A program made the position numbers and the translations under genes. Below the pieces are notes generated by a model, which was not told the origin of the DNA, did not search any database, and saw only the letters and a program-made list of their open reading frames with translations. Positions 27,607 to 38,524 of a DNA stretch of 64,000 bases are shown piece by piece (position 1 is the first letter of the stretch; each line of letters starts with the position of its first letter). This DNA comes from [Borrelia] tanukii (GTDB lineage: Bacteria > Spirochaetota > Spirochaetia > Borreliales > Borreliaceae): NCBI RefSeq assembly GCF_030436345.1, contig NZ_CP124038.1, positions 62,001 to 126,000 of the forward strand, written 5' to 3'.

Positions 27607-28911
27607 TCAATAGGTCTCTTTCTTAGGCCAATATTTTTCAATAAGGTCTGTTTTTATTCCCGTTTCTTTTGGACTAAAACAACTAGCAAGAATGTCCCAA
27701 CCTAAATCTAAAGCCTCTTCTAAGGGAATATTAACAGATAAATCCATCATCTTGCTTTCAAACATGTTACTATACTTAAGCAATTTTTCATCCCACTTGG
27801 TCATATTAAATCCCATAGCCTTCTTTTCTACAGACTCTTTTGAAGATGCATAAAGTTTAATCATTGAGTCCATTATAGTCCTGTGGTCGTCTCTAGTCTT
27901 ACTATTTACCATTTGCTTAAGTCTTGAAAGCGATCCAAAAGGTTCTATTCTGCCACCCTTTAAATAGTACTGACCTTCTGTGATATACCCAGTATTATCA
28001 GGAACAGGATGAGTAACATCGTCACCCGGCATAGTTGTAACCGTAAGTATTGTAATAGATCCTGCACCTTCAAAATCAATAGCTTTCTCATAACGATATG
28101 CAAGCTGAGAATATAAATCTCCAGGATAACCTCTGTTAGAAGGCACTTGTTCCATCGTAATAGATATTTCTTTCATTGCATCAGCAAAATTTGTCATGTC
28201 TGTAAGAAGAACTAAAACTTTTTTACCCTTCAGAGCAAACTTTTCAGCAACAGAAAGCGAAATATCAGGAACAGTTAAAGATTCAACAACAGAATCATTA
28301 GCAGTATGAACAAAAAAAATTGCTCTACTTAACGCACCTCCTTTTTCTAAAGAATCTTTAAAAGTTAAATAATCATCATGCTTTAGTCCCATTCCACCAA
28401 GAATTATCAAATCAACCTCTGCTTGAAGTGCAATTCTCACAAGAAGCTCATTATAAGGCTCGCCAGAAACAGAAAAGATTGGTAATTTTTGAGATTCAAC
28501 AAGAGTGTTAAAAACATCTATCATTGGAAGGCCTGTCCTTATCATATTTCTAGGAACAATGCGTTTTGTAGGATTTGCAGAAGGTCCCCCAATTTCAATT
28601 AAACTATCATCAAGAGAAGGCCCTCCATCTCTAGGATTTCCAGAACCATCAAAAATTCTACCCAACAAATTGTCAGAAAATGAAACTTGCATTGAATGCC
28701 CTAAAAACTTTATCTCATCTGACGTGGAAACACCTCTTGTACCACCATAAACTTGAAGAGAAACTTTTTCTCGATCAAGTTTAATTACTTCGGCTAGAGA
28801 ACTTGTATCTTTTGCTTTCACAATAGCAAGCTCACCGTACTTAATACCTTGAGCTGTAACAGTTATTACATTGCCTGCTATAGCCTCTATTTTACTATAG
28901 ACTCTTTTCAT
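27607..28911 (-). CDS. atpB: V-type ATPase subunit B (non-catalytic)
   Basis: The protein of 434 residues belongs to the alpha/beta ATPase family. The usual P-loop is replaced by [14 protein letters not shown], the non-catalytic signature of V-type B subunits. DRTIMDS-type and [15 protein letters not shown] blocks and the [18 protein letters not shown] region match subunit B. It alternates with A in the hexameric head. ATG start has AGGAGG further upstream, spaced by A/T-rich bases. Confidence 0.96.
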   Translation of the reverse strand: MKRVYSKIEAIAGNVITVTAQGIKYGELAIVKAKDTSSLAEVIKLDREKVSLQVYGGTRGVSTSDEIKFLGHSMQVSFSDNLLGRIFDGSGNPRDGGPSLDDSLIEIGGPSANPTKRIVPRNMIRTGLPMIDVFNTLVESQKLPIFSVSGEPYNELLVRIALQAEVDLIILGGMGLKHDDYLTFKDSLEKGGALSRAIFFVHTANDSVVESLTVPDISLSVAEKFALKGKKVLVLLTDMTNFADAMKEISITMEQVPSNRGYPGDLYSQLAYRYEKAIDFEGAGSITILTVTTMPGDDVTHPVPDNTGYITEGQYYLKGGRIEPFGSLSRLKQMVNSKTRDDHRTIMDSMIKLYASSKESVEKKAMGFNMTKWDEKLLKYSNMFESKMMDLSVNIPLEEALDLGWDILASCFSPKETGIKTDLIEKYWPKKETY

Positions 28912-28932
28912 ATATATATTTCTCCAAACCTC

Positions 28933-30660
28933 CTAAATTACCTTTTTAAAATTTACCAACTCACTCAAAGCAAGCTCCAATTTATTAAACTTAGAATCTT
29001 TAAAATAAGAAAGATTCATGTCTAATAAATTTTGTCTTAATTCATTTATAAAATCTCTCGCTTGAAGCTTATCAGAAAACTCAAAATCGGTTTTAAGAAT
29101 ATTATATACTATATCAAACATATAATTTTGACGCTCTGAATTAACAGCAGCATCAACAGAATCAAATGAATTTTGTTGTAAATAGCATGAATCAAGTAGT
29201 TCAGATTTCAAATAAATTAAAAAATCACTATTACTTATGCCTTCTTCCCCAACAACTTTCATCATTTGATTAATTTCGTTACCTTTTACCAAAAAAGATC
29301 TTGCATATTCTGTCTTTTTAGGATCAATAACGCCTTTATATTTGCTCCAAGATTCAAGAGGGCTAATAGCTGGGAATTTCCTAGCATCAGACCTTTCCCT
29401 TGTAAGTCCATGAAATGCTCCTACAACCTTTAATGTTGCTTGAGTAACTGGCTCTTCAAAATTACCACCAGCAGGGCTTACAGAACCACCAACTGTTACA
29501 GATCCAATATCACCATTATTAAGAACTACAATGCCTGCCCTTTCGTAAAAGGAAGCAATAACAGATTCAAGATAAGCTGGAAAAGCCTCCTCACCAGGAA
29601 TTTCTTCAAGACGACCAGACATTTCTCTCATAGCTTGAGCCCACCTTGAAGTTGAATCTGCCAAAAGAAGAATATCAAGGCCCATCTGCCTATAATACTC
29701 GCCAATAGTAATAGCGGTATAAACAGAGGCTTCTCTAGCTGCAACTGGCATTGAGGATGTATTGCAAATAATACAAGTCCTATCCATTAAAGATTTACCT
29801 GTTTTTGGATCTGTCAACTCGGGAAACTCTTTAAGAGTTTCTACCACTTCTCCTGCTCGTTCACCACAAGCTGCAATAATCACTACATCAACATCAGCAT
29901 TTCGACTTGTAACCTGCTGAAGAACCGTTTTTCCAGCGCCAAAAGGACCTGGAATGCAAAAAGTTCCCCCTTTAGCAACTGGGAAAAATGTATCTATAAT
30001 TCTAGTTTGAGTCAACATAGGCTCACTAGGAATAAGTCTCTCCTTGTAATTAGTAATAGGAATTTTAACAGGCCAATGAAAAGACATTGTAATATTATGC
30101 CTCATGCCAGAATCATCTTCAATTACAGCAATTTGATCATCAATCGAATAATCACCATCACTTACAATTTCCACAATTTTATAAGAATCTCTTTTATAAA
30201 ATGGAATCATTATTTGGTGGTGGACAGTTCCTTCAATTACAAAACCCAAAAAATCTCCTGCAATAACAATGTCTCCAACTTTGGAGGTTTTTTTAAAATT
30301 CCATTTTTTATTTTTATTCAAGGGCCTTAAATATACCCCCCTTTCTAAAAAAAATCCACATTGAATAGCCAGTTCAGGCAAAGGATTTTGAAGTCCATCA
30401 TACACTTGGGTTAAAAGACCTGGTCCCAATTCAACTGTTAAGAGCTTATCTGTAAATTCAACTTCATCTCCAACAGATATCCCTTTTGTTAATTCAAAAA
30501 CTTGTGCATCAACTTCATTGCCTCTAATACGAATTACTTCTGCTTTTAAATTTCTACCAGCGGTTTTTACAAATAAAACTTCATTCATAGAAACTGAACC
30601 TTCTACTTCAATAGTAAGCAAATTTCCATTCACTCCAACGACTTTTCCTTTTGTCTTCAT
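28933..30660 (-). CDS. atpA: V-type ATPase catalytic subunit A
   Basis: The protein of 575 residues has the catalytic P-loop GPFGAGKTVLQ (about 237-247), the A-subunit-specific non-homologous region (about 110-190), CGERAGEVVETLKEFPEL, and the LLADSTSRWAQAMREMSGRLEEIPGEEA block with Walker B Asp. It hydrolyses ATP to drive ion pumping or, less likely in a fermenter, makes ATP. AAAGGAATTTT precedes the ATG. Confidence 0.97.
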   Translation of the reverse strand: MKTKGKVVGVNGNLLTIEVEGSVSMNEVLFVKTAGRNLKAEVIRIRGNEVDAQVFELTKGISVGDEVEFTDKLLTVELGPGLLTQVYDGLQNPLPELAIQCGFFLERGVYLRPLNKNKKWNFKKTSKVGDIVIAGDFLGFVIEGTVHHQIMIPFYKRDSYKIVEIVSDGDYSIDDQIAVIEDDSGMRHNITMSFHWPVKIPITNYKERLIPSEPMLTQTRIIDTFFPVAKGGTFCIPGPFGAGKTVLQQVTSRNADVDVVIIAACGERAGEVVETLKEFPELTDPKTGKSLMDRTCIICNTSSMPVAAREASVYTAITIGEYYRQMGLDILLLADSTSRWAQAMREMSGRLEEIPGEEAFPAYLESVIASFYERAGIVVLNNGDIGSVTVGGSVSPAGGNFEEPVTQATLKVVGAFHGLTRERSDARKFPAISPLESWSKYKGVIDPKKTEYARSFLVKGNEINQMMKVVGEEGISNSDFLIYLKSELLDSCYLQQNSFDSVDAAVNSERQNYMFDIVYNILKTDFEFSDKLQARDFINELRQNLLDMNLSYFKDSKFNKLELALSELVNFKKVI

Positions 30661-30672
30661 AAAATTCCTTTT

Positions 30673-31218
30673 CTAAACTTTTTGATTGGTTTTATCAATT
30701 AAATTTTGACAAATATAGTCAAAATTTTGAATACCCAATTTTTCTTTAAATAAATTATGCCTTAAAAATAACCTTAACTTCAAAAAGTAAATTATTACTT
30801 TCTCAAAATCAAATTCATGCCCAACTTCAAGATCAGTCAAAAATTGCCACTTAAGAAGGTCAAAACCTAATTCTATTTCAAAAGAATTTTCTTTCAAGCA
30901 AATATTTCTCAAAATATTCAGATAATAATTCGAGAAATAAGAAGATTCCAAATAAATATCCTTAGATAACCCCAACTTTTCTGCCCTTAAAGCTGCAAGT
31001 GTATATCTTATTGTATCTTCAAAATCAATAAAAAGATCAACGGCTCTTGATTTACCCTTATCTACCTTAAATTCTAGCAACCCTTTTAAAAAATTGAAGT
31101 CTTTTTTGCTTAAAGAAATTTCGACATTACTTAAAAAATCTGAAACGTTATAATCTTTTAAAGATCTTAAATCAATATAAGGCAAAGAAGATAAAACATA
31201 ATAATATGAATCCAACAC
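30673..31218 (-). CDS. V-ATPase-associated DUF2764-type protein
   Basis: The 181-residue protein begins [20 protein letters not shown]. The YYY-x3-LPYI opening, the LSxKDFxxLK block near 35-45 and the position between subunit genes E and A match the DUF2764 proteins found in bacterial (chlamydial, spirochaetal) V-ATPase operons. No subunit C or F gene is seen in this operon, so DUF2764 may replace subunit C (inference). The start is GTG at 31218 with AGGAG 6 bases upstream; the next codon, TTG, is an alternative. Confidence 0.8.
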   Translation of the reverse strand: MLDSYYYVLSSLPYIDLRSLKDYNVSDFLSNVEISLSKKDFNFLKGLLEFKVDKGKSRAVDLFIDFEDTIRYTLAALRAEKLGLSKDIYLESSYFSNYYLNILRNICLKENSFEIELGFDLLKWQFLTDLEVGHEFDFEKVIIYFLKLRLFLRHNLFKEKLGIQNFDYICQNLIDKTNQKV

Positions 31219-31227
31219 AAAAGTCTC

Positions 31228-31827
31228 CTAGACCACTTTTATAACTTCCTTAAATCTTGGATTAAGATAATCAAAAAGAATGTCTGCAATAGTTTCCACT
31301 GAAAAATCATAATGCAAACCAATATTCTTTTTTTGAATCTTAAAACCTTTGTTTATGCCTTTGAAAGGCTTAATTTCTATCCCTTCTTTAAGCTTATTTC
31401 CAAGTTTTAGTCTTAATATCTGCTCTAAGCTAGAAAAATCAGATTCATTTAATTGAAAAACTAATTTTTCTTCCTTAAGCCAAGAATCCGTTATTTTAAT
31501 TATAAGCTCTGCTAAGAAATTATTATTACTAAAAACTTCTGCCACATTATCTTTTAAAGTATTTTCAAAAAGAGATTTAAGATTCTTCTCAACGCCAATA
31601 ATTAAGTCTCTGATTGCTTGCCTAGAAGCTTCAAGAGCATGACATTTATAATCATCAATTTCTTTTTGTGATTTTGCCTTTAACACTCTGGCAGCTTCTT
31701 CTGCTTTAGCAACTATTTCTTCTGCCTCTTTTTTAGCCTTCAAAATAATATCATTAGATACTCTCTCGGCTTCTTCAAGACCATCTTTTTTAATTTTATT
31801 TATCAGATCCTTTACTTCAAATTGCAT
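31228..31827 (-). CDS. atpE: V-type ATPase subunit E (peripheral stalk)
   Basis: Of 199 residues, with a long Lys/Glu/Ala-rich helix at the N-terminus (about 1-85, KKEAEEIVAKAEEAARVLKA) and a compact C-terminal domain. This is the subunit E layout: a coiled stalk that normally pairs with subunit G/H and caps subunit B. No separate G/H gene is visible here. It is the first gene of the operon; AAGGAG lies 5 bases before the ATG. Confidence 0.9.
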   Translation of the reverse strand: MQFEVKDLINKIKKDGLEEAERVSNDIILKAKKEAEEIVAKAEEAARVLKAKSQKEIDDYKCHALEASRQAIRDLIIGVEKNLKSLFENTLKDNVAEVFSNNNFLAELIIKITDSWLKEEKLVFQLNESDFSSLEQILRLKLGNKLKEGIEIKPFKGINKGFKIQKKNIGLHYDFSVETIADILFDYLNPRFKEVIKVV

Positions 31828-31854
31828 TAAAACTCCTTGTCATACAACATAAAA

Positions 31855-31883
31855 ATAATAACTTAATACTTATTAGTAAACAA
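31855..31883 (-). promoter_or_regulatory. Promoter of the V-ATPase operon
   Basis: On the minus strand TTGTTT (31883-31878), a 17-base spacer and TATTAT (31860-31855). The -10 ends 27 bases before the atpE ATG, leaving room for the ribosome site. The remainder of the 184-base gap is A/T-rich, with an 8-bp inverted repeat (31905-31926). Confidence 0.55.
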
Positions 31884-31980
31884 AACCTTTAAAAAGCATG
31901 CAATAAATTTTTAATACCAAAAATTTAATAATATTAATAAGACATATCAAATTAGCACACACTTCTTTAAAAAAATATAT

Positions 31981-32003
31981 TTATTCTCAATTATTAGAAA
32001 TAA
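31981..32003 (-). terminator. Weak terminator after the mutS2 operon
   Basis: On the minus strand TTATTTCT and AGAATAA can pair with one bulged base, followed by a run ending in seven T. It lies 9 bases past the stop of the gene at 32012. The stem is A/T-rich, so strength is doubtful. Confidence 0.35.
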
Positions 32004-32011
32004 TACAACCA

Positions 32012-32398
32012 TTAAAAAAATGGTCCAATAATTTTATAAACATTACCATCAAGCACTATATCGAGATTTTTGCTTGGAAATTTATTTTTAAGGCCCTCTC
32101 TAAAGATTTCAATACCTCTTCTATTTATCTTATCCCAAAATTCACCATCAACAAAATTTAAAGTTAATATCTCAATAATAATCAAATAACCTCTTCCAAA
32201 CTTAGATCCATAGCCTGATGTAAAAGTTGTTGTAACACTAAAAAGACCATCCAATAAACCATTTGCAGCCTTACCTCTAAAAGGTCTATTGGGATGAATA
32301 TCATACGAATTGCCAAATTCATCTTCAAGCACAAAATCAACATCAAGACAAATGTGAAACAATACATTTTCAAATTCATTAAATTTTGATATATTCAC
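32012..32398 (-). CDS. Small protein downstream of mutS2, unknown function
   Basis: The protein has 128 residues starting at GTG 32398, five bases after the mutS2 stop. It looks like a compact alpha/beta domain: DVDFVLEDEFGNSYDI near the N-terminus, a Gly-rich stretch TTTFTSGYGSKFGRGY (about 52-70) and IVLDGNVYKIIGPFF at the end. No family is recognised. Operon position suggests co-expression with MutS2 and RsgA only. Confidence 0.65.
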   Translation of the reverse strand: MNISKFNEFENVLFHICLDVDFVLEDEFGNSYDIHPNRPFRGKAANGLLDGLFSVTTTFTSGYGSKFGRGYLIIIEILTLNFVDGEFWDKINRRGIEIFREGLKNKFPSKNLDIVLDGNVYKIIGPFF

Positions 32399-32403
32399 TT
32401 AAA

Positions 32404-34740
32404 TTAAATCTCAACTATAGTTTTTCCAGCCCCTCCATCACTAGGATGAGCAAAATAATATTTTTTAACAAACTTCAACTCTTTTAACAAGTTGTGAACT
32501 TCCCTCATAAGATGACCCTCCCCCTTTCCATGAATGATCTCAAATTTATTAATGCCATTTAATATAATATTATCTATTTTCTTATTCAAAAAGTCTAGAG
32601 CAGCAACAGTTCTCATACCTCTAATATCAACGGTAAAACTTAACGGGCTTTCCTTATCATAATCAATTGAGAAGCCAAAATTTTTACCGCTCTCTTTTTT
32701 CTGTTCTGTAAAGTTTTCCAAAGATATCTCTGAACTAGAAACGCTAACATTAAAAGCACCTACACTAACAGTAATCTTCTTTTTAGAAATCCCAACTATT
32801 TTTCCTTTTGCATTAGAATTAACTATTCTAACTCTGTCTCCTATTTTAAAATCTACTGCCATATTTCTCTTACTGTTAAGAGAATCTACTTTATTTAACT
32901 TGAGGGCTACATTTTTCTCCAAATCTGATATAAAAGCTTTATTTTTTGAAACATCAATATTACCTTCTTTTATTTCTCTAACTAAATTTTCCAAAACTTT
33001 TCTTGAATTTTTTAAAAATTCATTATGTTCATTCAAAAGCTCTATTTCAATATTTTTTTCTTTTAATAAAAGATTTTGATACATATTTTCTATTTCTTTT
33101 TCTTGCAATTCTATTTGAATTAATTTCTCATTCATGCTTTCTTTAATTGCAAGCAAATCTTTCTCTTTCTCTATTAATCTTTCTAAAATTTCATTAACTT
33201 CTGTTTTTTGAGATGAATAAATTTCATTAGCACGAATTACTATGCTATTGTCAATCAAAACCTTACTAGCAACATTAAAAGCATAGCTTTCACCAGGAAT
33301 GGAAAAAATTAAATCATAATTGGGCTGCATTGTCTCTAAATCCATGCGCACAGAAGCATTAATAACACCATCATGGGTATATGCAAAATATTTAAGAGCA
33401 TTATAATGAGTTGATATTAAAACATAAGAATTAATATTAATTAAATATTCAAGAATTGAAATAGCAAGCGCCTGCCCCTGATCAATGTCTGTTCCTGAGC
33501 AAAATTCATCAAATATTACAAGGCTATTTTTTGTAGTATGTTTTAAAATATAGGAAATATTGCTCATATGGCTTGAAAAAGTTGAAAGAGAATTAGAAAT
33601 TGATTGCTCATCACCAATGTCAATAAAAATGTTATCAAAAATTTTAAAAGTGCTAGACTCACCAACAACAATAGGAATCCCAAATTGAAACATTGCACTA
33701 AGTAACCCAATTGTCTTTAAAGCTACCGTTTTTCCACCAGCATTGGGCCCAGTGATAATTACAACACGACTTTCAGCAGGAGTAAAAGTTATTGCCCTTG
33801 GATCCTTTAATAAAGGGTGATGAGCATCAAAAATATTTAATACATTTGAAATCTCAGGAAATATCCCTTTAGTTTTGATTCCATAAATCGCTCGTGCTTT
33901 TAAAGAATCATAATACAAAAAATTATTATAAAGATTATCTAAAAGAACAATGTTGCTATGAACTTTACTAGAAAGATCCTGTAAAATTTTTAGAATTATT
34001 CTTTTTTTTTCTAAATTCAAATAATTTAACCTATTATTATCATTTACAATATCATTTGGTTCAATATAAAAGGTTTCACCTGATGACGAAATAGAAATAA
34101 TATTGCCCTTAATTTTACCTTTAAAATTAGACTTAAGAGCAAGGGTATGTTTATTCGACTTATAATAAACAAAATTAGAAGCCAAATATTCTATATTCAA
34201 ACTAATTATTCTTTTTATCTGCTTTTCAACTCGTCTATTTAAATTCTTAATTTCAAATTCAACCGAATCATATTCTTTTACAACGCCACTTTTCAATTCA
34301 AGAGCATCAAAATCTATATATTCTTTCAATTCACTAAGCAAATTTTTTAGCTCTGGACTTAAAAATAATAAATCAGATAAAATTTGAACATCAAGATGCT
34401 TGATATCACTATTTTTATGCAAAAATAAATTTATTCTCAAAACCTCATCTAAAAACCCCGCAATATCTCTCAAATTTTCAATAGAAACTCTTGAATTTTC
34501 TTTTGACAATAATGAAATGGGATATTCCAAGCTATTTATAAAAGAATTTGGATATCCTTTACAACTCTCAAAAAGCATTCTAATGAGGTTCACTAAGAAA
34601 AACATTTTCTCTAAACTTTCTCTTGTTTTTAATATTTTTTGATTATTTAGTAAACCAACAGTGTCCGGATTAGAAACGTATTCAGATACTAAAGATAAAA
34701 TTTCATAAAAGTCAATATTTTTTAAATATTTATCTTGCAT
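32404..34740 (-). CDS. mutS2: MutS2 DNA-binding ATPase/endonuclease
   Basis: The protein of 778 residues has the MutS core helical domain, Walker A GPNAGGKT (about 330-337), Walker [10 protein letters not shown], a long coiled coil (about 500-620), a KOW-like segment ([20 protein letters not shown]) and a C-terminal Smr nuclease domain ([25 protein letters not shown]). The N-terminal mismatch-binding domain of MutS1 is absent, as normal for MutS2. It acts in suppressing recombination or rescuing collided ribosomes. The start overlaps the end of rsgA by 11 bases. Confidence 0.95.
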   Translation of the reverse strand: MQDKYLKNIDFYEILSLVSEYVSNPDTVGLLNNQKILKTRESLEKMFFLVNLIRMLFESCKGYPNSFINSLEYPISLLSKENSRVSIENLRDIAGFLDEVLRINLFLHKNSDIKHLDVQILSDLLFLSPELKNLLSELKEYIDFDALELKSGVVKEYDSVEFEIKNLNRRVEKQIKRIISLNIEYLASNFVYYKSNKHTLALKSNFKGKIKGNIISISSSGETFYIEPNDIVNDNNRLNYLNLEKKRIILKILQDLSSKVHSNIVLLDNLYNNFLYYDSLKARAIYGIKTKGIFPEISNVLNIFDAHHPLLKDPRAITFTPAESRVVIITGPNAGGKTVALKTIGLLSAMFQFGIPIVVGESSTFKIFDNIFIDIGDEQSISNSLSTFSSHMSNISYILKHTTKNSLVIFDEFCSGTDIDQGQALAISILEYLININSYVLISTHYNALKYFAYTHDGVINASVRMDLETMQPNYDLIFSIPGESYAFNVASKVLIDNSIVIRANEIYSSQKTEVNEILERLIEKEKDLLAIKESMNEKLIQIELQEKEIENMYQNLLLKEKNIEIELLNEHNEFLKNSRKVLENLVREIKEGNIDVSKNKAFISDLEKNVALKLNKVDSLNSKRNMAVDFKIGDRVRIVNSNAKGKIVGISKKKITVSVGAFNVSVSSSEISLENFTEQKKESGKNFGFSIDYDKESPLSFTVDIRGMRTVAALDFLNKKIDNIILNGINKFEIIHGKGEGHLMREVHNLLKELKFVKKYYFAHPSDGGAGKTIVEI

Positions 34741-35653
34741 AATTTTTATAATTTTTAAGCTCTGATAAAATCTTTAAATAACTTTCGTACCTAAGCTTAG
34801 AAATACCATTACCCAAAGCACTTGTAACAGAACAACAAGGTTCACTAACATGTAAGCAAGATTTATATTTACAAAAACTAGCAAAATTTTCAAACTCTTT
34901 AAAATAATACTTAAGATTTTCAAAAGGCAATGTTTCAATTCCAAACTCTTTTATTCCGGGAGTATCAACTATTATCCCACTCTCAGAATGAAATGATATT
35001 GAATAAACGGTAGTATGTTTTCCTCTAGAATACTTATGTGAAATTTCATTTACTGATTGAGAAGCTTTTGAATCAATCAAATTTATTAAAGAAGATTTAC
35101 CAACACCAGACTGGCCAATAAAAGAAGTTCTTGAATTTCTCAAGACCTCTTTTACTTCTTTAATACCCTCAAAAGTTTTAACAGAGGTTTTCAAAACTTT
35201 GTATCCTAGATTTTTATAAATTTCAGAAAATTCTTCAACCCTTTGGCTTATTCCTTTGTCAATTTTATTAATCACAATAACAGGAATAATATTTTGCTCT
35301 TCTGCAATAACAAGAACTCTGTCAATAAAAAAATTTTTCATCTCAGGAAAGTTAGCAGAATTTACAATTAAAACATTATCAACATTAGAAACAATTGTCT
35401 GCCTAAGATCTGCTTTCCTGTTATAACGCCAAAGAATATTTTTCCTGTTTACTCGCTTATCAATATACACCTTACGAGAACCATAAATATACCCTAAAAC
35501 TACATCCCCTGGAACTAAAGGGCTATACTCCTTACAGCCTGTTTCTAATACCTTCCCCTTAAAAATTCCTTCATAAATTAACTTACTGCTAAGTTCTAAA
35601 ACAGAATATATATTATTAACTCCCCAAATAACTTCAAATTCAAGATAATTCAA
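34730..35653 (-). CDS. rsgA: Ribosome small-subunit GTPase RsgA (YjeQ)
   Basis: The 307-residue protein has an N-terminal OB fold and a circularly permuted GTPase domain: NKID (G4, about 124) precedes the P-loop GQSGVGKSS (about 177) and [11 protein letters not shown]-terminal zinc knuckle CKYKSC-LH-x5-CC follows (about 262-275). RsgA helps late 30S maturation. The start is TTG at 35653, overlapping the murI stop (TTGA), with AAAGGA upstream inside murI. Confidence 0.95.
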   Translation of the reverse strand: MNYLEFEVIWGVNNIYSVLELSSKLIYEGIFKGKVLETGCKEYSPLVPGDVVLGYIYGSRKVYIDKRVNRKNILWRYNRKADLRQTIVSNVDNVLIVNSANFPEMKNFFIDRVLVIAEEQNIIPVIVINKIDKGISQRVEEFSEIYKNLGYKVLKTSVKTFEGIKEVKEVLRNSRTSFIGQSGVGKSSLINLIDSKASQSVNEISHKYSRGKHTTVYSISFHSESGIIVDTPGIKEFGIETLPFENLKYYFKEFENFASFCKYKSCLHVSEPCCSVTSALGNGISKLRYESYLKILSELKNYKNYAR

Positions 35654-36432
35654 ACTATCATTCCTTTAAAGTGGAGATTATATTTTTTGCAAAAATTTTG
35701 ATAAAAGGTCAAATTTTCGTTTCTAGTTAAATAAAACTCATCTACAAAGTCAATATCATTTTTATGATGATTCTCTTTATATTCAAAAAAATTCATTGAT
35801 CTAATAAGGTCTTGCACCACTAATTCGCGATTCTCATAAACAGGAATTTTTAAAAAATCTTCTATCATTGCCTTAAGATGCAAATAATGCGTACATCCAA
35901 GAAAAACAATTTCTCTACCGGTGTTTACAACTTCAAATTTTAAAGCTTCCAAGCATCTAAGAGCATCTTTTCTACACCTTTCCCCATATTCAACAAAATT
36001 AACAAGCTCTCCAGCGGCTTTTACAATCAAGTCATCATGCATACTCACTTGATCCTTAACAAATTTGCTTTCAAGGGTAGTATTTGTTGCAATCAAAAGA
36101 ACTTTTTTTAAAGCAAGATCTGAAATTGAACTCACATCCGGTAAAGTATAGACTACCGGAAAAACAAAATTTAATTTATTGTATACACTAACAGAAATTG
36201 TATTGCAAGCTAAAACTAATGCGATAATATTATAGATCTTTTTAAGCTTCTCAATTAAAAACAAAACTGCTTCTAAAAGATATTCTGAACTCTTTTCTCC
36301 ATAAGGAAAATTTTTATTATCGGCAACATAAATATATTGGTATCCTTCTATTTTACTTTTAATATATTTAAAATAAGAAAGTCCCCCTATTCCTGAATCA
36401 AAAACAATTATTACTTCTTTGAAATTTTTCAT
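35650..36432 (-). CDS. murI: Glutamate racemase
   Basis: A 260-residue racemase of the Asp/Glu family. The two catalytic Cys lie in [10 protein letters not shown] (about 76) and FLGCTHY (about 181), and the N-terminal substrate motif is [11 protein letters not shown] (about 11-21). It supplies D-glutamate for peptidoglycan. It is the first gene of the murI-rsgA-mutS2 operon; GGGGTGA precedes the ATG. Confidence 0.95.
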   Translation of the reverse strand: MKNFKEVIIVFDSGIGGLSYFKYIKSKIEGYQYIYVADNKNFPYGEKSSEYLLEAVLFLIEKLKKIYNIIALVLACNTISVSVYNKLNFVFPVVYTLPDVSSISDLALKKVLLIATNTTLESKFVKDQVSMHDDLIVKAAGELVNFVEYGERCRKDALRCLEALKFEVVNTGREIVFLGCTHYLHLKAMIEDFLKIPVYENRELVVQDLIRSMNFFEYKENHHKNDIDFVDEFYLTRNENLTFYQNFCKKYNLHFKGMIV

Positions 36433-36462
36433 TACAAAATAATAATCACCCCTAAAAAGTAA

Positions 36463-36491
36463 AGTATAAATATTAATAAAGCTAATTTCAA
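36463..36491 (-). promoter_or_regulatory. Promoter of the murI-rsgA-mutS2 operon
   Basis: On the minus strand TTGAAA (36491-36486), a 17-base spacer and TATACT (36468-36463), a near-consensus sigma-70 arrangement. The -10 ends 30 bases before the murI ATG. Confidence 0.7.
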
Positions 36492-36543
36492 GAATTTAAA
36501 TAATAAAAATTGTTGAATGTTTTTTTAAAAAAAAGTTTTAAGC

Positions 36544-36549
36544 TATAAT
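36544..36549 (+). promoter_or_regulatory. Possible -10 element for asnS
   Basis: A perfect TATAAT lies 46 bases before the ATG at 36596. No good -35 is present at normal spacing; the region upstream is a run of T then A. Confidence 0.4.
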
Positions 36550-36595
36550 AAAATTGATTTAACAATATTAATAAGTATTTAGGGTGATGAATAAA

Positions 36596-37984
36596 ATGTT
36601 TACAAGCATTAAAGATATTTTAGAAAATCCAATTTTAAACAGCAATGTTACAATAAACGGTTGGATTAGAACTGCAAGAAGTAATGGCAAGATTGGATTT
36701 ATAGAAATTAATGATGGCTCAACGCTTAAAGGAATTCAAGCTGTAATAAACGAAGAAGAAAATCAATTTGGTGAAAAAGAACTAAAAAAACTAACAACAG
36801 GAGCAAGTATATCGTTAACGGGCCTATTAGTAGAAAGTCCTGCAAAAGGACAAAATTATGAAATAAAAACATATAGTTTTAATGTAATTGGAGAAACAGA
36901 TCCAAAAACTTACCCATTACAAAAAAAAAGACATACTTTTGAATTTTTAAGAGAAATACCTCATTTAAGAATACGAACCAATACATTTGGAGCTATTGCT
37001 AGAGTAAGAAATAAAATTTCATACAAAATTCATGAATATTTCCAAAAAAATGGGTTTTTTTATATTAATACACCAATAATTACGTCGAATGATGGGGAAG
37101 GTGCTGGAGAAATGTTTAGAGTTTCCACGCTAAAATTTAATAAACCAAACAATGCACTTAACAATATTGATTTTAAAGACGATTTTTTTGGGAAAGAAGC
37201 TTTTCTCACCGTCACCGGCCAATTGCACGGGGAGGCATATGCAATGGCTTTATCTAAAATATATACATTCGGCCCTACATTTCGAGCAGAAAATTCCAAC
37301 ACCACGCGCCACGCTTCAGAATTTTGGATGATAGAACCAGAAATGGCTTTTTACAAACTCAACGACAATATTATCCTAGCAGAAGATCTTTTAAAATATA
37401 TTTTAAGTTCAATTTTAAACGAATGCTCACAAGATATGGATTTTTTAGAAAATTACATTGAAAAAGGTTTAATTAAAAAACTAGAAAACGTAATAAATTC
37501 AAATTTTGAGGTTATTACCTATACTAAAGCAATTGAAATTCTTGAAAACTCAAAAAAAAATTTTGAAATAAAACCTTACTGGGGAATAGATTTGCAAACA
37601 GATCACGAGAGATACTTAACAGAAGAGACTTTTAAAAAACCAGTGGTGGTTATTGATTATCCAAAAAATTTCAAAGCATTTTACATGAAAATAAACAAAG
37701 ACAATAAAACTGTCAAAGGAATGGACATACTTGTTCCAAGAATTGGAGAGATTATAGGAGGAAGCGAAAGAGAAGATAACTTGCAAAAATTAGAAAATAG
37801 AATAAAAGAATTAAACCTAAACATTGAGCATCTAAACTGGTATCTTGATCTAAGAAGGTTTGGCTCTACTCCTCATTCTGGCTTTGGACTTGGACTTGAA
37901 AGATTGGTGCAATACTCAACAGGAATCTCTAATATAAGAGATTCAATACCATTCCCAAGGACTCCTAAAAATCTTTATTTTTAA
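36596..37984 (+). CDS. asnS: Asparaginyl-tRNA synthetase
   Basis: A class II synthetase of 462 residues: N-terminal OB anticodon-binding domain (TINGWIRTARSNGKIGFIEINDGS is its first part), then motif 1 region, motif 2 with GPTFRAENSNTTRHASEFWM, and motif 3 GFGLGLERLVQY near the C-terminus. The preferred start is ATG 36596, because AGGGTGA (36581-36587) would serve it with 8-base spacing; a GTG (36584) and an ATG (36587) in the same frame overlap that ribosome site. It charges tRNA-Asn with Asn. Confidence 0.95.
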   Translation: MFTSIKDILENPILNSNVTINGWIRTARSNGKIGFIEINDGSTLKGIQAVINEEENQFGEKELKKLTTGASISLTGLLVESPAKGQNYEIKTYSFNVIGETDPKTYPLQKKRHTFEFLREIPHLRIRTNTFGAIARVRNKISYKIHEYFQKNGFFYINTPIITSNDGEGAGEMFRVSTLKFNKPNNALNNIDFKDDFFGKEAFLTVTGQLHGEAYAMALSKIYTFGPTFRAENSNTTRHASEFWMIEPEMAFYKLNDNIILAEDLLKYILSSILNECSQDMDFLENYIEKGLIKKLENVINSNFEVITYTKAIEILENSKKNFEIKPYWGIDLQTDHERYLTEETFKKPVVVIDYPKNFKAFYMKINKDNKTVKGMDILVPRIGEIIGGSEREDNLQKLENRIKELNLNIEHLNWYLDLRRFGSTPHSGFGLGLERLVQYSTGISNIRDSIPFPRTPKNLYF

Positions 37985-38005
37985 TCAAAAAAAGGAAACA
38001 AGGAA

Positions 38006-38524
38006 ATGAGATTAACAAAACTCTGCAAATTAATACTACTCTTTCTTTTTGCAACAAGAATATTTCCAGTAAAAGATGAAAGATTAAACAATAAATTAGA
38101 ATTATTTTCAAACGTAGAAACAAAAATAAAAAAAAAATCTAAGACTTACGATCCAAACTCAAACCCCAAAAAGCCCCAAAAAGAATCGATTTTTAAAGAT
38201 ACAAACGGTAAAAAAAATATAAATTTCAATATATACATACAAAAATCAAAAAAAATTAATTACCCTAACAGGAATTTAAACAATAACATCAATCAAAAAA
38301 CTACAAATAATGAAAATTATACAACAAATCGTTATGTCAAAGTTTACCCCAGCTATAAAAATGATAGCTTTGAGGTAATTAAAAATACTAACAAATTTCC
38401 AGTTAAAACTGAAAAAACTCATGCACTAATCGGCCCAATATTAAAGGATAACCTAGGAATAATAATTAAAATGTTAAAAACAAAAGGATACACTTTAATA
38501 GAATATATAGAGGACAATAATTAA
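38006..38524 (+). CDS. Small exported Lys/Asn-rich protein, unknown function
   Basis: The protein of 172 residues has a signal segment (LCKLILLFLFATRIFPV). The body is low-complexity, rich in Lys and Asn (about 35-115), and a short ordered tail is seen (HALIGPILKDNLGIIIKMLKTKGYTLIEYIEDNN). It is 21 bases after asnS, probably co-transcribed. Its TAA overlaps the stop codon of the convergent gene at 38521. No family recognised. Confidence 0.65.
   Translation: MRLTKLCKLILLFLFATRIFPVKDERLNNKLELFSNVETKIKKKSKTYDPNSNPKKPQKESIFKDTNGKKNINFNIYIQKSKKINYPNRNLNNNINQKTTNNENYTTNRYVKVYPSYKNDSFEVIKNTNKFPVKTEKTHALIGPILKDNLGIIIKMLKTKGYTLIEYIEDNN

Noticed and set aside
31905..31926. 8-bp inverted repeat AAATTTTT/AAAAATTT in the V-ATPase upstream gap
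   Set aside because: A/T-only and not placed relative to a promoter in a meaningful way; likely composition.
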